Shown: positions 47,218 through 56,842, counted from the stretch's first letter. The stretch: DNA of 64,000 nt from an uncultured Clostridia bacterium (GCA_934169775.1 CAKPOI010000002.1:1-64000); one strand, 5' to 3'. The notes: generated from the sequence alone by a model not told the origin. A program made the numbers and translations.

Positions 47218-47247
47218 AAGTTTTTTCTTCCTTCCTTAATACATTCC

Positions 47248-48891
47248 TTAATACATTAGAATTTTATTATTTAATTCTTCTAATGTAGTCATTCCTTTTA
47301 GAACTTTATTTATTCCATCTATTGCTAATGGTCTGTATCCTTCTTCTAATGCTTTTTTCCTTATTTCAATGCTTGATGCACTTTGTACAATTAGTTCTTT
47401 TATATTGTCTGTTATATTTAATATTTCAAATATTCCTATTCTTCCATAATATCCTGTATTGTTGCAATAGTCGCATCCAACAGCATCATATGTTTTTAGG
47501 TTTTCTAGTTCTACATTTTCTCCATATTTGTTCATTATTTTAGTTATTACTTCTTTTTCTGTTTCATTAAATTCTCTTTCTCTTTTGCATTTTGGACAAA
47601 TTCTTCTAACTAGTCTTTGTGATACTGATGTTGCTAATATACTTCCTATATCATAGTCTGATACTCCCATTTTTCTTAAACGGTTTATTACTTCTATACT
47701 GTCTATTGTATGTATTGTAGATAATACATAATGTCCAGTTTGTCCTGCTTGTACTGCTATTTCTGCTGTTTCTAAGTCACGTATTTCTCCTAATAATATG
47801 ATATCTGGATCTTGTCTTAAAACTGTTCTTAATGATCCTGAAAATGTTGCTTTTGGTCCTATTTCTATTTGGTTTAGTCCTGGTATACGAATTTCTACAG
47901 GGTCTTCTATTGTTGTTATATTTATTTCTGGTCTGTTTAAATAATCTACTAAACTATATAGTGTTGTTGTTTTTCCTTCTCCTGTTGGTGCTGCAATTAT
48001 TGTTATACTGTTTCTTTTATTAAAGCTTTTTCTTACACTTTGGTCATCTCCTGGATATCCTAATTCAAATATGCTTCTTACATCTGCATTTTTCTTTAAT
48101 AATCTTAATACAAATTTTTCTCCATATACATTTGGCTGTGATGATACACGTATGTTATAATCATCATATAGTAATATTCTTCCATCTTGTGATTCTTGTT
48201 TTTCTTGATGCATATTTGATATTGCTTTTAGTCTTCCTATTACTTGTGCTTGTTTTTCTTTTTTTATAATTGCTGCTGTATATAGTTCTCCATCTATACG
48301 ATATCTTATTCTTAGCTCATTTTCTTGTGGTTCTACATGTATATCACTAGCTCTTCTTTCCATTCCTGTTTTTATTATGCTATCTACTAATTCTGTTATA
48401 CTTACACTGTCATTATTCCCTGCCATTGTTATATCTGATGTTACTTCTCCATCTAATGATTTCAATGCCTTTTTTATTTGTTGTTCAAATGTTATATATG
48501 GTTCCATTACTAAACCTTTATTTAATAATAAAAGTCTTACTTCATTCATTTGTTGTGTGTTTACTGTATTTGGAAAACATACTTTTATTTTTCCGTTTAC
48601 AATATCAAATGGTACAGCTTGGTTCTTTTTTGCTATGTCTGCTGATATATAATCATTTATATTTATTGTTATTATATTGCTTGTTAATAAAATTCCTTTT
48701 GTTCCTAATATTTCTCCTATTGCTTCTATTAGTTTATTTGGATCACATACTTCTAGTTCATATAGAATGTCTCCTAACTTCATATTTGGATTTTTTCTTT
48801 GATAGTCTAGTGCTTTTTCTATATCCCCTTCTGTAACTATTTCTCTTTTTACTAATTCTACACCTATCGGTTGTTTCCTACGCATTTCCAT
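47248..48891 (-). CDS. pilB: Type IV pilus assembly ATPase PilB
   Basis: Extension ATPase. 547 residues: the N-terminal T2SSE_N domain (IGVELVKREIVTEGDIEKAL) and the ATPase core follow, with Walker A APTGEGKTTTLYSLVD. Also seen are LRTVLRQDPDIILLGEIRDLETAE, the His box STIHTIDSIEVINRL and a tetracysteine zinc site (CPKCKRE ... CDYCNNTGYYGR). A complete, apparently active enzyme. Confidence 0.96.
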   Translation of the reverse strand: MEMRRKQPIGVELVKREIVTEGDIEKALDYQRKNPNMKLGDILYELEVCDPNKLIEAIGEILGTKGILLTSNIITININDYISADIAKKNQAVPFDIVNGKIKVCFPNTVNTQQMNEVRLLLLNKGLVMEPYITFEQQIKKALKSLDGEVTSDITMAGNNDSVSITELVDSIIKTGMERRASDIHVEPQENELRIRYRIDGELYTAAIIKKEKQAQVIGRLKAISNMHQEKQESQDGRILLYDDYNIRVSSQPNVYGEKFVLRLLKKNADVRSIFELGYPGDDQSVRKSFNKRNSITIIAAPTGEGKTTTLYSLVDYLNRPEINITTIEDPVEIRIPGLNQIEIGPKATFSGSLRTVLRQDPDIILLGEIRDLETAEIAVQAGQTGHYVLSTIHTIDSIEVINRLRKMGVSDYDIGSILATSVSQRLVRRICPKCKREREFNETEKEVITKIMNKYGENVELENLKTYDAVGCDYCNNTGYYGRIGIFEILNITDNIKELIVQSASSIEIRKKALEEGYRPLAIDGINKVLKGMTTLEELNNKILMY

Positions 48892-48998
48892 TTTTTATCA
48901 TTCCTTTCTGAAGATATAAATCTGGTTGTCACATTATAATTATACAACATTTTTTGATCTTTTTCTTTATTTTTATGCATTTTCCATAAATTACATAT

Positions 48999-49460
48999 TT
49001 ATTTTTCTATATAAAATGTTAATGCTTCATTTCCTGTTTTATCAAAATCTCCGCTTTTGAATTCTACTGTTATTTTTCCTTTTTTACTGTTATATTCTTC
49101 ATAATAAAAATTGCATATTTGTATATTATTACATATTTCTGTGTTGTTTTTAAATATTGTTTGTGTTAATGGAGAATATTTATATATGTTTCCATTAGTA
49201 AATCTTATATACTGAATGTTTTCTCCTTGCTTGCTTTCTTTTTCACCTGCATCAATAACTTTATTATTTTCTTCTTGTATGTCTTTGGCAAAATTGCTTG
49301 TAAATTCTGTATATTTTTTGCTATATGCATTTTTGTTGTTTATTGTACGAAGTGAATTGTAAAAATTGCTTGAAATAACAGAAAAAGTAGCTATTACTAT
49401 TGTTATTGCTATTACATAAATTATTACAGAAGATGTTGTAATTCCTTTTTCGTATTTCAT
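48999..49460 (-). CDS. Prepilin-like protein
   Basis: 153 residues with MKYEKGITTSSVIIYVIAIT at the start: a short basic leader ending in Gly and a hydrophobic helix, as in class III-like or minor pilins. The position +5 Glu is replaced by Ser. The body is soluble and ends in TGNEALTFYIEK. It stands two bases after the next pseudopilin gene, so it is probably a minor pilin or PilX-like tip protein. Confidence 0.75.
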   Translation of the reverse strand: MKYEKGITTSSVIIYVIAITIVIATFSVISSNFYNSLRTINNKNAYSKKYTEFTSNFAKDIQEENNKVIDAGEKESKQGENIQYIRFTNGNIYKYSPLTQTIFKNNTEICNNIQICNFYYEEYNSKKGKITVEFKSGDFDKTGNEALTFYIEK

Positions 49461-49461
49461 A

Positions 49462-49905
49462 TTAATCCTCCTTTGTCCTTATAGTTGATAATTCTATTGT
49501 CTTTATTTGTTTTTGATCTTTGTATGAAATTTCTACAGTTACTTTTTTTAATATTTCTGCAACTTCGTTTTGTTTTCCTTCTAGTTCTGTATAATCTTTT
49601 ACTGTTATTGTTCTGTAATATGATGTTGTTTTTCCTGATTTGTCTTTTACATATCCATCTTTTAGTTTTTCTATTCCTTGTATTTTACTAGTTCCTTTTT
49701 GTGGTAAACTACTAAAATCTAATGCTTTTATTTCTTCTATAGTATCTACTGCATAATATGTTGCCTCTGTTTCTCTTTCTAGATTTGTTGAATTTTTTTG
49801 TATTGATGTAAATACTGTTAATATTGTTGCCATGAATATTGAAATTATAATAACTGCTATTGTTATATCAATTCCTGTTATTCCTTTTTCTTGTTTTAGG
49901 TTCAT
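49462..49905 (-). CDS. PilV-like minor pilin
   Basis: 147 residues beginning MNLKQEKGITGIDITIAVII. This is a prepilin leader KG/ITG followed by a membrane helix, then a helical body (TEATYYAVDTIEEIKALDFS, the PilV/GspI feature) and a beta-rich end. Asp stands where the conserved Glu5 usually lies. It is cut by PilD, the next gene upstream. Confidence 0.8.
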   Translation of the reverse strand: MNLKQEKGITGIDITIAVIIISIFMATILTVFTSIQKNSTNLERETEATYYAVDTIEEIKALDFSSLPQKGTSKIQGIEKLKDGYVKDKSGKTTSYYRTITVKDYTELEGKQNEVAEILKKVTVEISYKDQKQIKTIELSTIRTKED

Positions 49906-49945
49906 ATTTAAACTTTCCTTCCTTGAGTTTAAATTTTTAGATTTG

Positions 49946-50755
49946 CTATTTTATCATGTAATAATTACATATTAATATAAACATAAATATTATCATGTTT
50001 GATATTCCTAACATGTATCCTATTTGTTCTTTTTGAATATAGTTTTCTTTTTTAGCTTTGTTTCTGCTTTTTACTTTATTTATTATTGTATCTATTATTA
50101 TTGCTATTGCTACTATTATTACACTTTCATAAGCTACATATTCTCCTGTTATTATTGCCATTATTATTGTTGCTAATATTAGTCCAAATATGTATTTATT
50201 TTTTGCATATTTTTTTAGTGTTATATTATCTATTAATAATATAAGCATATATGCTACTAGATATATAATATATCTATACATACTAGTTTTTTCTATTATA
50301 TATAGATATATCATATATAAAATAGAAAGGATTATACCATATGCTAATACACTTCTGTTTATTTCACGTTTTTCTTTGTCTATACCTGCCATTAGTACTA
50401 TAAATGTGAAATATAACACAAAAAATCCATAATCAACTAATTTGATTATTGTTATATTTTCTATATTTAATTTCATAAAATATGCTACTGCTAAAAATAT
50501 TATTCCAGACATAGTTTCTAATATAAAATATCTTGGCCTTATTTTTTCTTTACAATATCTGCATTTTCCTCCTAAAAATATATAACTCCATACTGGTATT
50601 AAATCCCAGAATCCTAATTCGTGTTCGCATTTTGGGCAATATGAATGTGTATGTGTTATATCTTGTCTTTTTGGTATTCTATACACTGCTAATGTGTAAA
50701 AACTTCCAAATACTGTTCCTATTATGAATATTAATATATAAAATATAAAGTCCAT
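49946..50755 (-). CDS. pilD: Prepilin peptidase PilD, second catalytic Asp not found
   Basis: Membrane aspartyl protease and N-methylase for prepilins. 269 residues with several helices. The N-terminal zinc region is intact (CPKCEHELGFWDLIPVWSY and CRYCKEKIRPRYFILE). The first catalytic Asp is in MAGIDKEKREI. The second GxGD motif is missing; the matching region reads KKYAKNKYIFGLILAT. The enzyme may use another Asp (IDNITLKK), or be a methylase only, with a second PilD elsewhere, as in C. difficile, which has two. Confidence 0.88.
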   Translation of the reverse strand: MDFIFYILIFIIGTVFGSFYTLAVYRIPKRQDITHTHSYCPKCEHELGFWDLIPVWSYIFLGGKCRYCKEKIRPRYFILETMSGIIFLAVAYFMKLNIENITIIKLVDYGFFVLYFTFIVLMAGIDKEKREINRSVLAYGIILSILYMIYLYIIEKTSMYRYIIYLVAYMLILLIDNITLKKYAKNKYIFGLILATIIMAIITGEYVAYESVIIVAIAIIIDTIINKVKSRNKAKKENYIQKEQIGYMLGISNMIIFMFILICNYYMIK

Positions 50756-50784
50756 TGGTTTCTCCTTTTGCTTTTTATAATTTT

Positions 50785-50811
50785 AGGCATATACTATATT
50801 TGTATATGCCT
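50785..50811. repeat. Intercistronic hairpin between pilA and pilD
   Basis: AGGCATATAC and GTATATGCCT arms, seven-base loop. On the coding strand no T-run follows, so it is not a terminator. It may protect the pilA mRNA 3' end and allow much more pilin than peptidase. Confidence 0.6.
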
Positions 50812-50839
50812 TTTTCTAAATAGTTTTATTATATTTTAA

Positions 50840-51283
50840 TTATTTTGTCATTTTATCATTTGTCCATGTAATTTTTCCATTTGCATCGATTGTTGCTGTT
50901 AAGGCTGCTCCATCTGCATCTTTTACATTTGTTACTATTGTATAAGATGTTCCACTTGCTGTTGCAGCATCTCCTGTGCAATATGTTTTTGATGTTGATG
51001 ATGCATAAATTTTGTCTGCTACTGTTTTTCCTATTGAATCTGTTAATGTGTTGTCTCCTGTTACATATTTGCTGTTATAATATTCTGTAATTCCTTCTGC
51101 TGCTACTGTATTGAATACGTCTTTTACGTTTGCTATATTTGTGCTTACTTTTGATTCTGAACCTCTTTTTAAGATTCCGTTATCTCCACTTAATGCTGCA
51201 ATTGTTACTCCTGCTAAAATTAATAAAACTATAATTGTTATTACTAGTGCTACTAGTGTAATACCTTTTTGATTATTTTTCAT
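50840..51283 (-). CDS. pilA: Major type IV pilin
   Basis: 147 residues: MKNNQKGITLVALVITIIV, a prepilin leader QKG/ITL with a long hydrophobic helix continuing LLILAGVTIAAL. A globular body with a C-terminal beta region follows. Glu5 is replaced by Ala-Leu-Val, the clostridial ITLVALVITIIVLLILAGV type. The single Cys (YCTGDAA) leaves no classical disulphide D-loop. The only full-length pilin with this typical start in the cluster. Confidence 0.88.
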   Translation of the reverse strand: MKNNQKGITLVALVITIIVLLILAGVTIAALSGDNGILKRGSESKVSTNIANVKDVFNTVAAEGITEYYNSKYVTGDNTLTDSIGKTVADKIYASSTSKTYCTGDAATASGTSYTIVTNVKDADGAALTATIDANGKITWTNDKMTK

Positions 51284-51430
51284 TTTAAATTCCTCCTAAT
51301 TTTTTTATTTTTTTAAATTTAATTTTATCTTTTATGTCTTTCCAAGTTGGTTTTTTCGTTAGTTCTTTCCCCCTTTTCATCTATTTTTGTATATTTCTTA
51401 TACCTATAATAAGTATAATGTTAATAACTA

Positions 51431-51892
51431 TTATTTTGTTCCCTTATCTGGATAATAATTTGTGCTACTACTATTTGAGTTTGTACTTGAGCTTGTATTT
51501 CTGTTTGCGCTTGAGCTTGTGTTTCCATTATTATTTGAACTTTCTCCACTTCCAGTGCTTGTTCCTCCATTAGAAGTTCCTGTTGAGCCACTAGTTCCAT
51601 CTGAAGTTACTGGCGCAAATGGATTTTTTCTTCCTGATTTATACTCATTGCCTTTTTTATAATTTTTTAAATCTGTTGCTGTTACTTCATATGTTTGTAT
51701 TACCTCATTACTTTGTCCAATTTCACTATCACTTATTGCATTTTTAACATCTTCTGTTGCCACATATGTTACTTTTTCTGGCACTACTTTGTTCATAGGA
51801 ACATAATCATATAATAATACTCCTAAAAGTAATATTATTGCTAATGTTAATAATAATATTATAATTATTTCTTTAAAAATATTTTTTGTCAT
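51431..51892 (-). CDS. Membrane-anchored pilus accessory protein, PilP-like position
   Basis: 153 residues: an N-terminal helix (about 8-28), a short charged region, then GRKNPFAPV, which recalls the GR.DPF motif of PilP/TapP alignment proteins. A Gly/Ser/Thr/Asn tail (about 95-150) is of low complexity. It stands after pilMN and pilO, where PilP is found in Gram-negatives. Homology to PilP is suggested by motif and order only. Confidence 0.6.
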   Translation of the reverse strand: MTKNIFKEIIIILLLTLAIILLLGVLLYDYVPMNKVVPEKVTYVATEDVKNAISDSEIGQSNEVIQTYEVTATDLKNYKKGNEYKSGRKNPFAPVTSDGTSGSTGTSNGGTSTGSGESSNNNGNTSSSANRNTSSSTNSNSSSTNYYPDKGTK

Positions 51893-51906
51893 ATTAGACT
51901 CCTTTT

Positions 51907-52728
51907 CTATTGACCACTTACTGTATTTGAAGTGGTTGCTGTAGAATTTGTTGTGTTTGTACTATTAGTTGTATTTGTACTATTAATTGTATTTGTGTTA
52001 TTTGTTGCGTTTGCACTGTTAGTTGTACTTGCATTATTTGTTGTATTGTTAGAACCTGTTGTGCTTGTATTTGCATTTGAGTTTGTACTTGTGTCTTGAG
52101 TTGTTGGTACTGAACTTCCTGATATTCCTTTTATTGCTATATCTTTTGTAACAAATGTAGCTTTTACTGTTTCTCCACTATCATTTGGTTCCATGCTAAA
52201 ATTTTCAATTTTAAAATTTAATTCTGAGTCATTCTCTAAGTCTGAAATATATAGAGAGACTCCTACATATGAACCTTGTACTGTAAAGTTTATATCATAA
52301 TATTTATAGTCACTGTTACTTGTATCTGTTGATGCTAAACTTCCATTTTTAAATTCAAATTTTGCATCTAGTCCTTCATCTGTTGCTAAACTCCCTAATT
52401 TTGTCCATAATTTGTCAATACTATATTTTTGTTTTTGAAGTGCTGCTGCTACTTCACTTTCTGTACTTGTTGCTATCATATCTTCATATCTAGTTTTTTC
52501 GTTTTTCATTTCTTTTAAATCTGAATTTAATGTTGAAACTTTATTTGGATATTCTGTACTTACCAATGTTGTTGCTTGTTGTAGCTTTTCTTCTAAATTT
52601 GCATTTTCTTTTTTTATCTCTTTTACTCCTATAATATCTATTTTTCCTATATGAATTCCATTTATTAATGTTGTTATTGTTAATATACTTACTAGGATTA
52701 TTATAGTTGATATCAATAATTTTTTCAT
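51907..52728 (-). CDS. pilO: PilO-like pilus alignment protein
   Basis: 273 residues. One N-terminal helix (about 5-23) is followed by a coiled coil (about 40-110) and a ferredoxin-like domain ending in VGVSLYISDLENDSELNFKIENFSM, the PilO pattern. A low-complexity tail of Asn/Thr/Ser repeats (NSTNTTNSTN) runs from about 215 to the end. It overlaps pilMN by four bases. It links the cytoplasmic and outer parts of the pilus machine. Confidence 0.84.
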   Translation of the reverse strand: MKKLLISTIIILVSILTITTLINGIHIGKIDIIGVKEIKKENANLEEKLQQATTLVSTEYPNKVSTLNSDLKEMKNEKTRYEDMIATSTESEVAAALQKQKYSIDKLWTKLGSLATDEGLDAKFEFKNGSLASTDTSNSDYKYYDINFTVQGSYVGVSLYISDLENDSELNFKIENFSMEPNDSGETVKATFVTKDIAIKGISGSSVPTTQDTSTNSNANTSTTGSNNTTNNASTTNSANATNNTNTINSTNTTNSTNTTNSTATTSNTVSGQ

Positions 52729-54350
52729 GGTAAATCACCTTCTATCTTTACAGTAATTACATCATTATTTTTTTGTCCTGATGTTGATATGACATTTGTT
52801 AAAATTACTTCTGTTTTTATACTTCCTATAAAGAATGCAATTTGCTCATATTTAGAAGATTCTACAAGTATTTCAACATGTCTTGAATCTGTATTTTGTA
52901 TAGATTTTATTTGTACTGTTTTTGGTATAACATTCATTAATTGATTTAGTAAATTTGGTATTGAACCTTTTACTTTATTTTTTTCTTGTAGTCTTGTACT
53001 TAATGCTTCTAAATTTGATATTTGTGTTGAATAGTCACTTTTTATTTGTTTTATTTTGTTATCGTCATTGTTTACAAGTTGTATTTGTTGTTGTGTGCTT
53101 TGTGATGATTCTGTTGCTTCTTGACTCTTTTTTGTGAATTGATTTTTTAACATCATTGCAAATCCACTATATACTACAAATAGAATTAATATTGTTGCCA
53201 TTATATTTAATAACACTTTTTCTTGTTGATCTAATGGCTCTTTTAAGTCATTTGTTAATAGTCCACTTGCTAATTTTTTATCTTTAGGTTTGTCATTTTT
53301 TCCACCTAAATCTAATGTTAAAAATTCTTTTATTTTTTCCATTGTTGTACTCTTTTTAAAGTTTAAACCTTCTATTCCTTCTCCTAATCCCATCAATGCT
53401 ATTGCTATTGCAGAGTTTACTTCTATATAGTCTTTTATATTTATTTCAGGTGTTACTTGAATAAAGCTTGGTTTTAATATTTCGCATTTTACATTATTCA
53501 AATATTCTTGGAAATATAGATCTACATTGTTTATTAATGCTGCTGTTCCTGTAATATATACATTTTCTATTTTGTCCAAATTTTCATTAATCACCTTTTG
53601 TACTTGTCCAACAATTTGATATAGAACTGGCATTATTTCTTCTAAGTTTCCTGTTTGTTCTTCTGATAGTTCTTTTCCTTCTGAAGTATATATTGTTGTA
53701 TTTTTACATGTTTCATATGCCTTTGAATAAGAATTTTCTTTTAAATTTATTTTTTCTAAAAATTCCCCGCTTCCTTGTTCTAATACTTTTATATCATTTA
53801 CTTTTTTATTTAAAATTGTTGTTATTGTTGTTTCTTCTTCAATATTTACTACTATTGAATTGCTTTTTATTTGTTCTTTTCCTAATAGTGTAGCTATTGC
53901 CATAGGTAAAGGAAATGCACCTGCCATTTTATAATTTTGTAACATTTGTATTTGCTTATTTAACTCTATTTTATTGTTTGTTATGAATATTACTTTTAGT
54001 TTTTGTTCATCTTGTCTGTCTTCTGTAATTGCATACCTTGTTTCAAAAACATTTGGATTATATCCTTTATCTGAGCAATATGATTCAAATTCTGTTTTTA
54101 CTGCTTTATCTAAATCTTTTTTACTTAGCATAGCAAACATAGGAAAATATTGATACATTTCTTCTGACAAATTTATGCATATTGGTATTTTATAACTGTA
54201 TGTTTCTTCTATTATCTGTTTTATTCCATCTTCTACTTTTTCATAAAATTTGATTCCAAAAGTTTCTACTTTTTTTACGTCTTTTTCCTTTGAAACTTTG
54301 GCATATTTAATTAAATTATTTTCGATATACAAACCTAAACAACTTGCCAT
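52725..54350 (-). CDS. pilMN: PilM-PilN fusion protein
   Basis: 541 residues. The N-terminal half (about 1-340) is PilM, an actin-like ATPase fold: LGLYIENNLIKYAKVSKE, the connect and phosphate loops SIVVNIEEETTITTIL and VYITGTAALINNVD. A membrane helix at about 375-400 follows, then a PilN coiled coil and periplasmic domain (IPNLLNQLMNVIPKTVQIKSI). In most bacteria pilM and pilN are separate; clostridia such as C. difficile have the fused pilMN. First gene of the pilus operon. Confidence 0.9.
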   Translation of the reverse strand: MASCLGLYIENNLIKYAKVSKEKDVKKVETFGIKFYEKVEDGIKQIIEETYSYKIPICINLSEEMYQYFPMFAMLSKKDLDKAVKTEFESYCSDKGYNPNVFETRYAITEDRQDEQKLKVIFITNNKIELNKQIQMLQNYKMAGAFPLPMAIATLLGKEQIKSNSIVVNIEEETTITTILNKKVNDIKVLEQGSGEFLEKINLKENSYSKAYETCKNTTIYTSEGKELSEEQTGNLEEIMPVLYQIVGQVQKVINENLDKIENVYITGTAALINNVDLYFQEYLNNVKCEILKPSFIQVTPEINIKDYIEVNSAIAIALMGLGEGIEGLNFKKSTTMEKIKEFLTLDLGGKNDKPKDKKLASGLLTNDLKEPLDQQEKVLLNIMATILILFVVYSGFAMMLKNQFTKKSQEATESSQSTQQQIQLVNNDDNKIKQIKSDYSTQISNLEALSTRLQEKNKVKGSIPNLLNQLMNVIPKTVQIKSIQNTDSRHVEILVESSKYEQIAFFIGSIKTEVILTNVISTSGQKNNDVITVKIEGDLP

Positions 54351-54539
54351 TTTCTGCTCCTTATCTTAATTTATATTTATATCTTTTACTTTATAGCAAA
54401 AAACATACTGTATTTTTTTACATATGCATGAAAATTATGCTATTAAATTCTATTTTATTTTATCGTTTTTTGGCAAAAAGTCAATATTTTTTATCAAAAT
54501 ATAATATAAATGTAATATGTCTGTAATATTATTGTAATA

Positions 54540-55871
54540 TTATTTTTTTTGCATTTTTGCTATGTAAAAACCATCTTGTTTTTCTGTTGGTTCTATTTCA
54601 AATTCCTTGCACTCATAGCTAGAATTTTTTTCCAAAAATTTCTGTACAATATCATGATTTTCTTCTTTAAAAATACTACATGTTGAATATATTAGTGTTC
54701 CTTCTTTTTTTAAATATTTGCTACAATTTTCCAATATTTGATATTGTATTTTTGATATAACTTTTAAATCCTCTGGTTTTCTATGCCATTTTATATCAGG
54801 CTTTCTTTTGATTACGCCTATTCCCATGCATGGTACATCTAGTAAAATTTTATCAAATTTTTCTTCATATTCTTTTTTATATTTTGTTGCATCATTTTGT
54901 TCTGTTTTTATAATTTCAATTCCTAGTCTTTTTGCGTTTTCTTCTATTAAATTTGTTCTTGATTGATATAAGTCCCATGCTAAAATTTCGCCTTTATTAC
55001 CCATTAATTCAGCTAGATATGTTGTTTTTCCACCAGGCGCACTACATGCATCTAATATATAATCATTTTCTTTAGGTTCTAACATATATGCTGCCATTCC
55101 TGCTGATAGATCTTGAACTGTAAAATATCCATTTTTAAACATATCTATATTTTCTATATTTTTTACTTTTTCTAGAATATAAAAATCAGGGTTTTCTTTA
55201 ATATTAGTAAAATTTATTTTTTCTTCTTTTAAATTTTTCTCAAATTGTTCTTTGTTAATTTTTAAATTATTTCTTCTTATTGTTATATTTGGTCTTTGTA
55301 CCAAACTACCACAGATTTTCCTTACTTCTGCTAAAATTTTTTCATTTTTTGTTTTATCTTCTTTTGTAATATTATATCCCCTATCCTCTAATAATTTTTC
55401 TATTATCCATGTTGGCATAGATGTTGTTTTTGATATTTTTTCTATTGGATTTTCTATTTTAAATAGTTCGGCATAATCTACCATACTTACTTTTCTTAAT
55501 ATTGCATTTACAAAATTTGCACTTGATTTATGTCCATATCTTTTTGCTAGATTTACACTTTCATTTACTGCTGCTGATTGTGGGATTTTATCTAAAAATA
55601 ATATTTGATATATTCCCATTCTTAATATATTAATTACCCAAGGTGATATTTTTTTCATTTTTATTTTTGAGTGTTTTTCTATTATTACATCTAATGTTAA
55701 TTTCCATGTTGTTACTCCATATGTTATTTCTGAAATTAATCCTATATCCTGTGGTTTTAATTTTTCTCTATTAGCATTTAATATTTCATTTAGTGCTATA
55801 TTTGAATATGCTTCTTCTTTATCAATTTTATATAATACTTTTAGTGCTAGTTCTCTTACTTTATCTACCAT
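54540..55871 (-). CDS. rsmB: 16S rRNA (cytosine-5) methyltransferase RsmB
   Basis: Methylates C967 of 16S rRNA with SAM. 443 residues: an N-terminal NusB-like RNA-binding domain (about 1-135), then the Rossmann methyltransferase. SAM binding is in LDACSAPGGKTTYLAELM, and the catalytic pair of Cys is in LDVPCMGIGVIKRKPDIKW and YSTCSIFKEEN. The length is standard. It stands alone between the pilus operon and the divergent dodecin-spoVA operon. Confidence 0.95.
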   Translation of the reverse strand: MVDKVRELALKVLYKIDKEEAYSNIALNEILNANREKLKPQDIGLISEITYGVTTWKLTLDVIIEKHSKIKMKKISPWVINILRMGIYQILFLDKIPQSAAVNESVNLAKRYGHKSSANFVNAILRKVSMVDYAELFKIENPIEKISKTTSMPTWIIEKLLEDRGYNITKEDKTKNEKILAEVRKICGSLVQRPNITIRRNNLKINKEQFEKNLKEEKINFTNIKENPDFYILEKVKNIENIDMFKNGYFTVQDLSAGMAAYMLEPKENDYILDACSAPGGKTTYLAELMGNKGEILAWDLYQSRTNLIEENAKRLGIEIIKTEQNDATKYKKEYEEKFDKILLDVPCMGIGVIKRKPDIKWHRKPEDLKVISKIQYQILENCSKYLKKEGTLIYSTCSIFKEENHDIVQKFLEKNSSYECKEFEIEPTEKQDGFYIAKMQKK

Positions 55872-56020
55872 TTTTTTACCATCCTTTTTTATTGCATTTT
55901 ATCATGTTTCATTTTAATTGTAAATTTATTTTTTGCAATATTTTTATTTTTATTTGTATATTTTTTCAAAAAACGGAAAAAATGTTTATAATAGATTTTT
56001 AATGAAAGGAATGTGTGTAT

Positions 56021-56242
56021 ATGGAAATTGAAAAACATTTAACTATAACAGGCAATTCAACTGTATCTTGGAAAGATGCTATTGTTAAAGCTATTGAGGA
56101 GGCTTCTAAAACTATTGATTATTTATCAAGTGTTAGAATTTTAGATCAATATGCAAAAATTGATGGAAATAAGATTTCTGAATATTTTGTTGATTTAGAT
56201 TTAAGTTTTGTTTTAGATTTAAATAGAAAGGATGAAAAATAG
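56021..56242 (+). CDS. Dodecin-family flavin-binding protein
   Basis: 73 residues: LTITGNSTVSWKDAIVKAIEEASKTI and SSVRILDQYAKIDGNKISEYFVDLDLSFVLD. This is the dodecin beta-alpha-beta-beta fold with the SWEDA-type helix. Known dodecins form dodecamers that store flavin. It ends directly before the spoVAC ATG (no gap), so it is the first gene of the spoVA operon and may be a spore protein. The GTG six bases upstream is less likely; AAAGGA lies ten bases from the ATG. Confidence 0.82.
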   Translation: MEIEKHLTITGNSTVSWKDAIVKAIEEASKTIDYLSSVRILDQYAKIDGNKISEYFVDLDLSFVLDLNRKDEK

Positions 56243-56722
56243 ATGAATTCTAATTCTTCTAATCCAATTGAAAGTAAGCAAAAATATCAAGAATATGTTA
56301 ATAAGAAATCTCCTAATTCTCCTATTTGGAAGAATTGCTTTAATGCTTTTTGGGTTGGTGGTTTAATTTGTACTATTGGACAAATTATTTCTAATATTTG
56401 CAAGTCTCGTGGTTTTGATACTGCTATGTCTGGTACTATTGTTTCTATTATTCTTATTGGTATTTCTGCATTTTTGACTGGATTAAATATTTTTAATAAG
56501 ATTGGTAAATTTGCTGGTGCTGGTTCTTTAGTTCCTATTACTGGTTTTGCAAATTCTATTGTTTCTCCAGCTATGGAGTATAAATCTGAAGGTTATGTTA
56601 TGGGTGTTGGTGGCAAAATGTTTACTGTTGCTGGCCCAGTTTTAGTTTTTGGTATTTCTGCTTCTATTATTGTTGGACTTGTTTATTTGCTATTTAATAC
56701 TCAATCTATTACTTTGGTATAG
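56243..56722 (+). CDS. spoVAC: Stage V sporulation protein AC
   Basis: Mechanosensitive-type membrane channel of the spore inner membrane for calcium-dipicolinate uptake and release. 159 residues, about four helices. The motif NAFWVGGLICTIGQ and FAGAGSLVPITGFANSIVSPAMEYKSEG are conserved in SpoVAC and SpoVAE. It directly follows the dodecin gene. Confidence 0.95.
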   Translation: MNSNSSNPIESKQKYQEYVNKKSPNSPIWKNCFNAFWVGGLICTIGQIISNICKSRGFDTAMSGTIVSIILIGISAFLTGLNIFNKIGKFAGAGSLVPITGFANSIVSPAMEYKSEGYVMGVGGKMFTVAGPVLVFGISASIIVGLVYLLFNTQSITLV

Positions 56723-56842
56723 AGTTTATTACTTTGTTTGTGTATGAAAATTGCTTTGCAAATTTCATAGCAAATTATTGATGTAATTTATCTCTTTGTA
56801 ATTAGCATTTTATTTAAAATTTTATGTTAGGAGTTGAATTTT

